The notes under the pieces: model-generated
Database searches by the model: none
The model's input: the letters and a program-made list of their open reading frames with translations, nothing else
What the model was told of the DNA's origin: nothing
Shown: positions 53,962 to 64,000 of the stretch, piece by piece
How the letters are laid out: every line of letters starts with the position of its first letter
Position numbering within the stretch: position 1 is the stretch's first letter
Program-made: the position numbers and the translations under genes
NCBI GenBank assembly: GCA_013399305.1
Contig: VXAI01000046.1
Coordinates: forward strand, 1,115,340-1,179,339
DNA length: 64,000 nucleotides
Origin: Rostratula benghalensis
Taxonomy: Eukaryota > Chordata > Aves > Charadriiformes > Rostratulidae
Direction: 5' to 3'

Positions 53962-56900
53962 CACCTCATGTCTACCTGCTCCATATCATCACTGCTTATT
54001 GACAGTAGGATTGGTTCTGAGTTACAGTAAGGTAAAAATTATAAGCATCAGGCCTCACTGTACCACAGATTAGGCTTTTTTATTTTAATAAGCTATTTCT
54101 TCATCTCTGACTATCATCTGTGACCTGAGTCACTCAGCTTGTACTACCCTAGGCCTCTTCCAGGTCAACCCTCTTCAGCTTGAGAAAGCTGTTACCATTC
54201 TATCGTATTTCTACACTTAGAAAATTCTTTGGGATCCACATGTGGTAGAAATATGGATTTTACTTATTCAGTAATTGATATAACACCTCTCAAGGTCTCT
54301 CAGTGAGCCACTCACCCACCATTCCAGAAGCAGAGAGGACTAAGTGTCATAGAATAGAAAGCAACATTCCCCAACAGAGGGACTCCCAAAAGCTTCTCAT
54401 CTTCATCACTGCCCTGATCCAAAACCTCGGGCAGAACCAGCACACAGCAACGCTCTGAAGGAAGATGGGAAGCTTATCTGTGACCTTGTAAGCTCACCTG
54501 CTCTGGATTCCAACTGGAACAAAGATCCTTTCATGTTTTGCAGAGAAACACAGAATGAGCTTTAAGCTCCTCATGCTCCGAGCTTAATGAAGTCAGTATT
54601 TTTTAATTAAAAAATTCAGAGGTCCGTAATAGAGCAGGTTAAAAATAACAAAACCATTGGCCTTTTTCAAAGAGCATATTTGCATAAAATAATATATCCT
54701 TATCCTATCTCCTTTCCCCAAACAAAGAAGAATTTTATTTTCTAACCATTTAATCCACAACATCAAGGACAGGGAATTGGTAACAATGCAGAGATAGCAA
54801 GAAAATTCTTTCAGCTGTTGTTCTAAATATTCTGCTGCACTAGAAGCCTAACTTTAAAGGAAAATTCTTGGCATAGATTAAACGATCTCTCCTGTTTCCT
54901 AAAGTTCACTGTAATTACAATAGAAATATCAGCTAGAAAGGCTCTATTTTACAAAAGTTTCAATGAATGCAACAGCACAGCATATTTGAAACCAACACAA
55001 GGCAGGGGAGAACTGAAAAACCCCAACACCACACATCTTACGGCATATTCATCTCCAAATTTTGTGCAGACTACAGTCATGTTCACTTTACACATAGATG
55101 CCTTACACAGAGGTTGTGTGTCTGATAGGAAGAGTTATCACCCAGTTTACTATTTCTTTAATTCAGAGCCAGCATAAAGAAACAACACTAGGTCCAAACA
55201 AGCTCAAAATTCTTCAAAAATATTGTAGAGTCCCCGTGAAATTCCTATAAAAATAAATCCTGACACTTTTTCCATACATTGAAAATTAGTTGAAGATACT
55301 ATACCTCCGTTGAACTCAATACTGATCTACAACTGAGTGACAAAAGCATATGCATGAATTCAAAGCAACTCCATTGCTTCAGTGCTACTATTTAATGCTA
55401 TAACAAACCCAAGATGTTTAAACAAAGCAATATTTACATCAGAAATTTGATTTGGGCAAACTTTACTACTATATATGTTATCATTTTTACTAAAATAAAC
55501 AAGGGATAAAGGTAACTACAGCTTACTTTCTTAACACAGCAACACACGATTAGTTGAAAATCCAGGAATGACTTCTGAAAAATTAGGAATACAGACTTTA
55601 GTGGTCATCTGGGAGAAGGACTGTTATGTTTCATAGTTTAACCTTCTGTTCATCACAGTGTGACACTGATCAGATAAGACTAAATAATATTTATTCAATA
55701 AAATAAGCACACAGAGGGAGAACAGAGCCTGACTGCATGATGAGCAGCAGGAGGGCTGCTCACATGTCAAGTACTGATGGACAAGGGAAGTTAATTTTTT
55801 AGACATTAAGAAAGATTTCAGTTTCACCAGTTTCAGACAGCTGACTTGTAAAACATCAACTGTTAATTATTTGATGTCACATAGCACTTCCTCCTTTTTG
55901 TGCTAATATTGATGATTAGTTTGGCCTTATGAAGGGGTACACTTGAGATTTAGAAATTATATACTATGAATGAGGAATAAGTTAGATTATGAAAAAAAAC
56001 AACCTCTACAACCACTACAATCCCTACCTTCAGAAAGAAACCATAAAAGTCTGTTACACAGGAATTTTTATTTCTATCTGATGAACACACCATATTTAAT
56101 ATATTTTAATTGCTGTCCATACTGTGGTATTTACAAAGATAAGGTTAACAAAAAGAGCAGTTCTATAAGCTCAGATGTAGGAAGAAGTAAAGATGCTCTT
56201 TGTTTTCAGTTTTTGTGCACTTCTGTCAGGAGAGACAGTATTGCTCCAAGTAAATAAGCACAAAAGCTACTTCTAATATAAAAATCAGGTACCCAGGTTC
56301 TTCTGAAACTAGAAATTACATATTGGTCAATTCTGACTCTGTATGACAGACAAGCTTCCAGAACTTTAATTCCAAAATTATAAAACCTACAAGCAGAAAA
56401 CTTCACTCAGTCAAATGTTTTCCCCAAAAGAAGTATCTTCTTGCTAGTTAGCATTCAAAACATTTTTACTTTAATAGCCAAGCTTAAAGTTCCATAAGAC
56501 AAACAAAAGAAGGGGAACTGAAATGGAATAGTACTGCATTTACTGTGGGTGTCCAGAAAGCAGAGAAGTTACAGAATAAACTGCAAATGAAAAAAAAAAA
56601 ACCCAAACCCACAACTCCTTTCCCATTTGGTCCTGTCTTCCTCCCAAGTCTTAACCCCATTATCTGCACTTCCTTGCTGTGGAAGCAATTTGGTTCCTTC
56701 TTCCAGCCAACAGTCTCCTGTCCCACACCGGAAATAGATTTGTGTGTGTGCATCTAAAGAAAGCAACCTGCTGAGCAAGCTCTGCTCTTCCACATTTTGT
56801 TAAAGAAATTTCCCTCCCCAATTTTTTTTTTTTTTAATTGCTGCCTGAAAGATAAACTTCTGTTAAAGTTCTAAACGTATGTTACTAACTCAAGAGTAGG

Positions 56901-58220
56901 TAAATGGTACTTTAAGTAGTTCTAGTGTACAGGAAGCTAAAGAAAAACTCTTATAAGTGAGATTTAATAAAATACAGACTTTTGTTCAAAAATCTACATT
57001 GTGTCAGCCTCTCTGAAACTAGTATGACTTTAAACATGGATTCCAAAGAAAGAGGAAACAAAAAAATTAAAATCTAGCAAGATTTTAAAATAAACAGAAA
57101 ATAGTATTTCCTGATGGTTTGAAGTGTTCTCAAGTCCTAAAAAACTCGACATCTCTGCTGAACTGTGGGTATCCAAAGGCAGTTACAACTGGATTTTCAA
57201 CTGCTTTTGGGATTATCCTAGGTTTATTTTATTTTCCCAAAAGTTTTCATGTAAGAAAAGAAATCTAGACTATTTGGACATCTTTTAATGGACTACTCTG
57301 CCAAATACCCAAGTCCTATTCTCTGATCTTACTTCGCTGTCCATGAGCTTCCAGAGCAAAAAAAATTAGATGCAGGGTGCATAAGACAGAATCCAAGCTC
57401 TTTCCAACACTGCACGTTCAAGCATCAGGCATGCACACATGCTTAACTTCAGGCTGCAAAATACACACACATTAAGAATTGGGGTATAAGCTAACTTTTT
57501 ACTAGAATCCAGCTCTAGTTACTCAGTCTCCACATACTGTACCCTCTGCGTGCACGTATGAAAGTTACCAACCACCACTTTTGTTACTCACTCCATTGTT
57601 AAAATGACATTGCTCATCAAATCCTTCACTCCTCCTCCTCTCTCTTTCTTCCCGCCGAACCAACCTACTCACACACAGAAGGAACTCTGCCAAAAAACAG
57701 AGAGCTCTGTGCAGAAACACAATGGAGATGCTGGTGAAGGATGTCAGCAAACACACGGCCAGGTTACTGCATAAAAAGAACGGGAAAAACTTCCAGAGCT
57801 CCCAAGCTGAGTGTTTGCACTCAGAAACATCTCAGACTTGGCCTTGAGAGCTATTAACAGCCCCTCTCGTCTGGAGCTGATAGGTGGGTCAGAAGGTTTC
57901 TGAAAACTTTAATAAATACAGACGAACAGTCTAAACAGTTTGGCATGAATAAAATCCTCTCCTGTAGTGTAAGAGCTGAGAATGACAGCCAGCCTCAGAG
58001 CCTGCATGAGATCGTCACTAGGAAACGTGTGTCTCTTATTCCCAGTGAAAGAAGGTCTCCAAGGTGGTTACCATGCCCTTCAGGGCCTTGCCTCCAGACC
58101 CAGGGCATTTTGCATTCAACTGAAAACAAAGAATCTGATTTTATCAAAATTAATTCCGGAGCTTCACAAAATGAAGCAATTGTTTCTCTGACTTATTCTA
58201 TTTTAGTTAGTAGATTATTT

Positions 58221-58234
58221 CCCCCCCCCCCCCC
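58221..58234. repeat. Poly-C run
   Basis: Fourteen consecutive C, an unusual homopolymer for this AT-rich window and prone to length error in sequencing. Confidence 0.95.
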
Positions 58235-58789
58235 TTCACGCCCTTTGGAAGCTGGACTGCAGCACCCCTCTGCTGTCAGCGTTACAAAATAATCTCTAAT
58301 TAGACAGAGTTCCAAAAACAGAGCAGCAGCATGACCATCTCAACTTCACAAGAAAACAGAAGAGATTTAAAATAAGGAAAAACACTATGTTGTACTCCGG
58401 GTTAGAATAGAGCACTTGGGCAGCTTGACAAGTGCTGCAGACTGAACCGTGCCAGTATCACACTGTATCATTACTGACCTCACTTAATTTGTCTTACAAT
58501 TAGGCCACAAAAGAAGTTAAACATGACAGCTATGTTATTCACCTTTTAGCTCCTTCAAAAAGTAAAATTTAAAAAAATAATATGGATCTTTCATTATTTT
58601 AAAATCTACAGTAAAAAGCATTTTTTTAAAAAAAATATGTTATTTAATACCTTTAACAGTTAATTGGTTGTGTTTGAATACCAACTAATATATATGAGAA
58701 CACCATTTATATAAGGTCCTAGTCCATAAAGAGACAGAAGAGCATTCAAGGGGTCTCTGGAAGAATCAGCGATACTGGCATGTCATTCC

Positions 58790-59280
58790 TGACAAACATT
58801 TGTCTAACACATTCACACAGACCTCCCCCGTGGAAATTCTGAACTTTAGCCAGTCAATATCTTCTATTCTTCTTTATAACCTTACCATGTGAAGTTTTTT
58901 TCTAACATCAAACCCAAGTTTTCCTAGCCCCAGTTTAAATCCATTTCTTCCCATTTACTCCACCACAGACAGAAAGAATAGCCTTCTCTTGACCACTCAT
59001 AAGTATTTGGAGATTATACCCACATCCCTCACCAGGCTTCCAATCTTTAGACTAAACAACCTGAATTCATTCAAACTTCTCTCAGAGGCAAGATTTTAAA
59101 ACCTCTTGAGGATAATCACTGGTGCTCTCTGTTTCTCTCCAAACTGTCTACTACTTTCCTGAAAAGCAGAGCAAAAACTCAACCTACGTATTCCAGCCAA
59201 GCCCTCAGGAGTGCTTAGCAGGATGGAAGATGCGCAGGCTGCAAGCCTTCTTAGACAAACCCAATGTCTATGATGAGCAA
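58790..59280 (-). mobile_element. Old, diverged CR1-like fragment
   Basis: The plus strand shows the order of words expected of reverse-complement CR1, with many substitutions: CCAGTTTAAATCCATTTCTT, a CTCACCAGGCTTCCAATC..AGACTAAACAACC block, then TTCAAACTTCTCTCAGAGGC and CTCTCTGTTTCTCTCCAAACTG. The borders are uncertain and no reading frame survives. It is much older than the copy at 53.5 kb. Confidence 0.6.
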
Positions 59281-59747
59281 GCCATTCACAAGAAGATCAC
59301 AGAAAAGTTCAGCAGTTTCTGGCTCTGATCTCTATCAGTTTAAATCTATCAACAGAGTGTGGTTTGGGTACAACTTCTGTTTCAGCCATCTCCATCTCAG
59401 AAAGACCTGCCTATGAGCAACCGGATGCTTCTGCTAATCAAGCCATGTCTAAGCCCTGCTCTCACTGACACAAGTTCTTTGTCTTACATGATGAAATGCT
59501 TCAAAGCTTGAATAAGCTGGCATGGACCTATCTGTGGCCTGCAACACTCCATACAATTACTCAGCTAATTAAGCATGATGAGCCTCTTTTAACCCAGTAA
59601 CTACGTATATTTTTAAAAACTCACACAAAACCAAAATCCATGTTATTCACAGAACTTTAGCTAGATTGCTCTGATTTATGCCTCTTACTCTAATATTTTC
59701 TACATTTACCTTTAAGTATACAAAATCTGAATATTTCTAACACTTAC

Positions 59748-59817
59748 CTTTCTGTGTTCAATTGAAGACTGCGGGATGACAAACTGAAATCCCAGCACTG
59801 CTAAGGAACCAAGAAGT
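59748..59817 (-). CDS. THSD4: THSD4 coding exon 2: rest of signal peptide and mature N-terminus
   Basis: A 70-base exon bounded by acceptor TTTGCTTTTTCAG (AG at 59819-59818) and donor AGAAAG|GTAAGTG (GT at 59747-59746). Its first base completes Arg10, and 23 codons follow (residues 11-33), ending in phase 0. It encodes the hydrophobic stretch LLGSLAVLGFQFV followed by a polar segment ending IEHRK. Recalled human THSD4 has the same GFQFV..PQ....HRK pattern followed by VPQR, which here opens the next exon. Function: the hydrophobic core of the signal peptide directs the protein to the secretory pathway, with cleavage probably near residues 22-27. It is too short to appear as a long open frame; the identity rests on splice sites, phase match on both sides and the motif. 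Confidence 0.9.
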
Positions 59818-62800
59818 CTGAAAAAGCAAATAGTGAAACAGAAGATATAAATACCACTAAAACAAAGCACACATTTACAACCTATTACAGGGCTTCATCC
59901 TGCAAGACTTGAATAGCATTACTAACCAAAGCAGACTCACTGAACTGTATGAAACGTTCTTAGGACATTCTCTTCACAGCAGGCAGTACCAGTGACATAC
60001 ATGTATTTGTCTATCTACAAAGCAAAAGTGCAGCAGGTAGAATCCACTGGTAACATTCCACATAACTTTATATTGCATTTAAAAATACTATTGGCAGTGC
60101 ATCTTTTAACACCACAGTATTTGCTGTCACACTGATATATGCTTCACAGTTTTCTGAAGTGTTAATTAAGAATTCACCTATCTGTGAATTAAGTCTGCTC
60201 CTAGCTCTGGCTTTTCGTTTTACAGGTGAACACCCCACCTCCAGTGTACAGGAAACATGCAAAGAATCCCCATGATTTTGCAGAAAAGAGGTTCTCGCCC
60301 AGCTGCTTGTAGAAACTGAATAACCTAGTGGGCACAGAAGATGAGAAATAGCAGACACAGCTCACCAGAGGATAAGCAGCCACGCATCACCCCAGTCCCC
60401 ACACCTTCAATCTGAAAGGAGTCAAAATGGGAACCAAGCCCAAATCAACTTTATTCTGTCAAGCCTCACCACTCTAATGACTCCTAGGAGCCCATTGTAA
60501 GTTAGGCTTAGTTAGCTCAGTCTTTTTTTCACTATAATTTGAACTGGGGACTGGTTTGCCCCCTCTAGCAAGCCCCTTCATCACAAAACACAGAGAGGTA
60601 TAAGAAGTAGGATCAAGACGTCTTTATTTCTGCCAGGAGTTTGATTTTTCAGTTTACAAAGAATATGCTTCAGACCCTCTATAAAGGGGAAAGCTGCTAA
60701 TGATTTGCTGAATCTCAATGCAGAAGTAGAACTGATGGATTTCGGCACAAAATCCATCTGCAAACTAATGGACCAGACAAAATCCAGCTGTGCTTCCCAC
60801 TCACAGCTCTTTCCTTTGCTCCCTACACAGTAACCCTTTAAAGGTTTCTTATTGTTTCAGGTATTTTCAGAGACAGACCTCCTAAACAGAAAGAGGGTTT
60901 TTTTTAAACTAAGCATGTCATTACCACCAATACAAAAATTCTTCTACCAGGGAGAATGTTTTTCTTGAGTTTTCTGTGTTTGTTCTTGGTAACACACTGC
61001 AAAAGGAACCTTTAGGTAAGCACTGATTGCACACGGTCTATCATCACCTCATCACCGTAGTCCATGCCCCTCTCTCTCAAAGCAATAAAGCACTCAAAGG
61101 CAAGAAAAAGTCACTACTTGCTTTCTGCCACATCTATTTAGAAAAAAAAAAATAAAAATTAAAACACTTTAAAAGCCCATTGAAGGAAGTATTATATTTC
61201 ACAAAGCTATCATTTGAGATTATGCCAAATAAAGGGGAGGTGCCTGAAATCAGAGCCAGTGTAAGGCTTGATAAGAAGCCACAGGAAGAATCAAAACATG
61301 CAACTCAGAGCAAGGCCCAATAACAGCAGCGGATGGAAAGGCATGAATGAAGAAACTGATTTGTCAATCACACCTGGAATCAAATGTAGAAATGGAAACA
61401 GAACTCAGACCTCCAAACTGCACAACGACAGCATCAAGTCTGCCTTCAGCTGACCTGCATTACCCTTATTCAAGTGCTCAAGTGATCTCCTAACTATTCT
61501 CAAGGAAAATATGACAAGTTCCTAAGCAGGCAGAGCACAGTCTCTGATAGGCCCAGCATACATCCTCTGCAAATGATAGTTAACTTCTTTTTCAGAATCT
61601 TCCTACCCACTCCCTACTCCCTATAATCCCTCAGAGCATGTGAAAGAAAGTTCAAACTTTGCATAAGGAAATGAATGCTTTCATCCTCAACAGGACAGGA
61701 TTTTTCTGATCAGTCTGAAGAGGCACAGATTGTGTAAATTCTTCTGAAATCATGCACAAGGGTGGGAGTTTTGAACACAGTGAGAACTGTAATCTTCAAA
61801 GCAAATTACTTACCAGATTAAAGTTTTCAGTTCTAAAATGCACACTTTAAATATATGTGTGATTACTCCACACCAAGCTTTTCCTGACCATTCTTTAATC
61901 AGGTTGCATTGTAATCACCATCTCTATGTACGTACTCGAGGGCAATGAAGCTAGTTTTTAAGTTTGCTTCTGTATCTGCAATTAGATCTCTCACAAATAA
62001 TAGAATCAACCTACTATTTCAAACACACAGGAGATCTGCCAGGAATACTTAAGCTGTCCTGAGGTAAGTCTCTAGCTTCTAACTGGTGTGCAGCAATTTA
62101 AATTTTTTAATGTTATTTCCCTCAGTAGCTTGCTTTGGCTAACTTCTCTGGACTAGGCTTATTTGTCATGCTTGACTAACGTTAGGCCTCCCAAGCTACA
62201 AAAATAGGCTTCTCCAATTTCAGTGGGTTTGTTTCAGGTATTCTTACTGTGCAGAAAAGCCAAAAAGAAGAAGTGTTCCTCAAAATAAAACAAAACTTTT
62301 CAAGTATACACGAATAGGTCAGGTCTCAATTGCCACTGATGGATGGCTGTTTAACTCGGGCCTCTGTGTAAGAACTTTGCTGAAACAGCCCACACTTTTG
62401 CAGTTACGGCTCTACTTGGAGCCAAATACCTAATTTAAAGCAAAGTCAGGCTTTACACTGTCCATCTGTCCAAGCTGCAAAGGGCAAACACGCTCACTTT
62501 CTTTAACTGGCAATACCAACTTCTGTTCAACCAGGGGGGCGCAGAGCAAAGCGACATGGTATTAGCTTCATTGCAGGAATAGCAAGAAGAAGTTTGCTAT
62601 TTCACACTTCATTTAGGAACACCTCACAGAGTTTTTCCTCTGTCACTGCAGTCAGTATTAGCTCTCCAAGAATGCAGCTGGAGGGTACCAAAATAAGATT
62701 TCTTACATTACTTCCCTTGTTGTGTTTTATGAAGGGCCATCACAGCCCTTCATTGTCCAGATGGGAATGAAAGCATTTCAGCCAAGTGCATAGCGGTGAC

Positions 62801-63794
62801 TAGTACAGTAGGGCTCTGGTCTCATATTCCTGACTTTCTCCCAAATCAAAGAACAGCCTAACGCTGGGACAGCTTGGGAGGAGCTATGCTGGGAGAAATC
62901 TCAATAGGAAAGTGTCAATAATATGCAGCAGATCCATTCGGATGTGGAACTTGCCCTGCCATATTAGGAGGGCGCCAGAATTGCAATTCAAAGGCTGACG
63001 TCTGAAATTCCCAAGAACGAAGGTTAGATCAGAGGTGTTACTGACAGCATCTCCAGATAATGAAAGAGTGTGCAGCCAACATTCCTCACAGGGGCTCAAC
63101 TTCTCTTCCTGCAGCATCACAGCTGCCTGTTTTCTCTGAATCTGCTTGCCCAACTACAGAACTGGACAGACCAGCTTGTAAACAGTTGAATGTTTCCTTT
63201 GTCAGGGAAGCTGTTTGAAAGGTCCTTCCTATGTTTGCCCACCGGCAAACTGTTTCAGGAATGCATAATATAAATCCCTGAATGAATTGCAGCACAGGTA
63301 CTAAAATATGGAAATAAGTCATTCAAGCCCAGTGAATTAAGTTGTACAGCCTCATCCAAAGAAAAAAAAAAAAAAAAACAAACCAGGAACTTTTCAATGA
63401 TATATGCCATAACACTGGCACACACTAAGGATGCTCAAAGTGTAATCAAACACTGAAAACTTTTTTTTTTTTTTTTACTATCACTAAAGAATGCTATGTC
63501 TGGTATGCATGTACTTGATTATTTGGTCTTTGGATAGGGACTTTATTTATCTTTCTGTCATCGTTTGGGCTGGGCTGGGCTGGCCACTAAAACGAATGAC
63601 AGATGCTGTTGATTTCAGAGGATTTAGTCAGAAGAGACTGAAAAGAAAATTGGTTCTGTTTTACCTCAAACCAGGACATCTCCTATGTTACAAGCACTTT
63701 TAGCACCAAAGCAAGAGATTACCAAACTGATAGTTACTGCAGTGTGTTAACAGCTTATTAAAAAATATTCTTGAAGTTTTATTATGTCACTTAC
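59818..63794 (-). other. THSD4: THSD4 intron between coding exons 1 and 2 (phase 2)
   Basis: 3,977 bases of non-coding sequence with donor GTAAGTG at the high end and acceptor GCTTTTTCAG at the low end. It holds homopolymer runs (A at 63362-63378, T at 63461-63476, A-rich around 61141-61165) and a short GGGCTG/GGCTG tandem near 63568-63586. I see no CR1 copy, no recognisable exon and no RNA gene. The open frames of 60-96 codons here show no family resemblance. Confidence 0.85.
63362..63476. repeat. A17 ... T16 inverted homopolymer pair
   Basis: Seventeen A (63362-63378) and sixteen T (63461-63476) about 80 bases apart; ordinary low-complexity sequence in the first coding intron. Confidence 0.85.
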
Positions 63795-63823
63795 CTCAAA
63801 GAAACTATTAAACTGTCTACCAT
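63795..63823 (-). CDS. THSD4: THSD4 coding exon 1: start codon and first part of signal peptide
   Basis: The exon holds 29 coding bases, nine codons (MVDSLIVSL) plus two bases, and ends at a consensus donor TTTGAG|GTAAGTG (GT at 63794-63793). The split codon AG|A is completed by the next exon as Arg10. The start is chosen for three reasons: A at -3 and G at +4 give a good Kozak context; an in-frame stop lies three codons upstream; and the joined leader puts the GFQF motif at exactly the same distance from Met1 (18 residues) as recalled human THSD4. It is the hydrophobic beginning of a secretory signal peptide. The exon is too short for ORF-length methods. The remaining doubt is that an alternative first exon could also be used. 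Confidence 0.87.
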
Positions 63824-63902
63824 GATCCTTTAATGCAAGGTATCTTGAAGTGAAAAATACCTCTTCACTGTGGCACAGCACAATGCTGATCACACACAAA
63901 TC
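63824..63902 (-). other. THSD4: THSD4 5' UTR part of the start-codon exon
   Basis: On the minus strand a strong acceptor (pyrimidine tract followed by TTTTCTGTAG, AG at 63904-63903) opens an exon at 63902. The 79 bases before the ATG carry an in-frame TAA (63832-63830), three codons upstream of the start, so the frame cannot extend upstream. An acceptor here implies at least one more non-coding exon and the promoter at higher coordinates, outside the window. Confidence 0.8.
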
Positions 63903-64000
63903 CTACAGAAAAGAAAGGAAAAAACATTTAGCACTGCTTATTCAGTATTTTCCAGGATGTCTATGAAACTGGATACAGACCTACATTAGTCATCTCTACC
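63903..64000 (-). other. THSD4: 3' end of the intron upstream of the THSD4 start exon
   Basis: The 98 bases beyond the start exon contain its acceptor: a long pyrimidine tract on the minus strand ending TTTCTTTTCTGTAG. Nothing else is visible. It shows that a further 5' exon exists outside the window. Confidence 0.75.

Larger units (their letters stand above)
45333..59747 (-). other. THSD4: THSD4 intron between coding exons 2 and 3 (phase 0)
   Basis: 14,415 bases of non-coding DNA. It contains a well-preserved CR1 fragment (53530-53961, plus), a short CR1 tail (45541-45638, plus), two old decayed CR1-like segments (58790-59280 and 51260-51480, minus), a run of 14 C (58221-58234) and several A/T runs. 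No open frame outside the CR1 copy resembles a known protein. I see no RNA gene. Confidence 0.85.
1..64000 (-). other. THSD4: THSD4 (ADAMTSL6) gene body, 5' half, partial at both ends
   Basis: Five exons on the minus strand join in one reading frame to give the N-terminal 357 residues of an ADAMTS-like protein: signal peptide, first TSP1 repeat, serine/glutamine-rich linker and start of the cysteine-rich region. Recalled human THSD4 matches in order, including residue stretches such as GKYGYGK, PYILPLQTDT and YNNKPFMGRFYEWEPFAE. Known role of the family member: a secreted extracellular-matrix glycoprotein that binds fibrillin-1 and promotes microfibril assembly; loss-of-function variants in people are linked to thoracic aortic aneurysm. 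Human THSD4 is about 1,000 residues, so roughly a third of the protein is encoded here. The promoter and first non-coding exon lie beyond 64000, and the spacer and later TSP1/PLAC exons lie before position 1. Identification rests on recalled family sequence, not on a search. Confidence 0.95.

Noticed and set aside
1..64000. CRISPR arrays, operons, phage, integrative elements, tRNA or rRNA genes
   Set aside because: I looked for regular spaced repeats, gene clusters and RNA-gene motifs and found none; the sequence is a vertebrate intron-exon landscape.

Overview
The window is vertebrate, almost certainly avian, nuclear DNA. Short exons with GT-AG splice sites are separated by multi-kilobase AT-rich introns. 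The scattered repeats are fragments of the CR1 LINE, several of which end in the TTCTATGATTCTATGA-type tail typical of bird CR1. Nothing looks bacterial, viral or plasmid-like, and there is no operon structure or CRISPR array.

The whole window lies inside the 5' half of one minus-strand gene, recognised as THSD4 (ADAMTSL6, thrombospondin type-1 domain containing 4). THSD4 is a secreted ADAMTS-like matrix protein that promotes fibrillin-1 microfibril assembly. Five coding exons can be placed to the base, in transcript order: 63823..63795 (start codon, in an exon beginning at 63902), 59817..59748 (rest of the signal peptide), 45332..44890 (first TSP1 repeat), 30798..30372 (serine/glutamine-rich linker and start of the cysteine-rich part) and 14041..13939 (cysteine-rich part). 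Splice phases 2, 0, 2, 0 and 1 join them into one continuous frame of 357 complete codons plus the first base of codon 358. The remaining exons (ADAMTS spacer and the C-terminal TSP1/PLAC domains) would lie beyond position 1. The promoter and at least one non-coding first exon would lie beyond position 64000.

Layout on the plus strand: 1-13938, partial intron with three CR1 tails, a TA microsatellite and a hairpin-like inverted repeat; 13939-14041, exon; 14042-30371, intron with one CR1 fragment; 30372-30798, exon; 30799-44889, intron without a clear LINE but with an AT-rich block around 39.3-39.8 kb that looks like a candidate conserved element; 44890-45332, GC-rich TSP1 exon; 45333-59747, intron with four CR1 fragments, one of them relatively well preserved (53.53-53.96 kb); 59748-59817, signal-peptide exon; 59818-63794, intron; 63795-63902, start exon; 63903-64000, start of the upstream intron. 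I found no second gene and no RNA gene. The other open frames of 60-180 codons look like chance frames or repeat shadows. I see no convincing undescribed system here. The most useful result is the THSD4 exon model, including two very short exons that are easy to miss.
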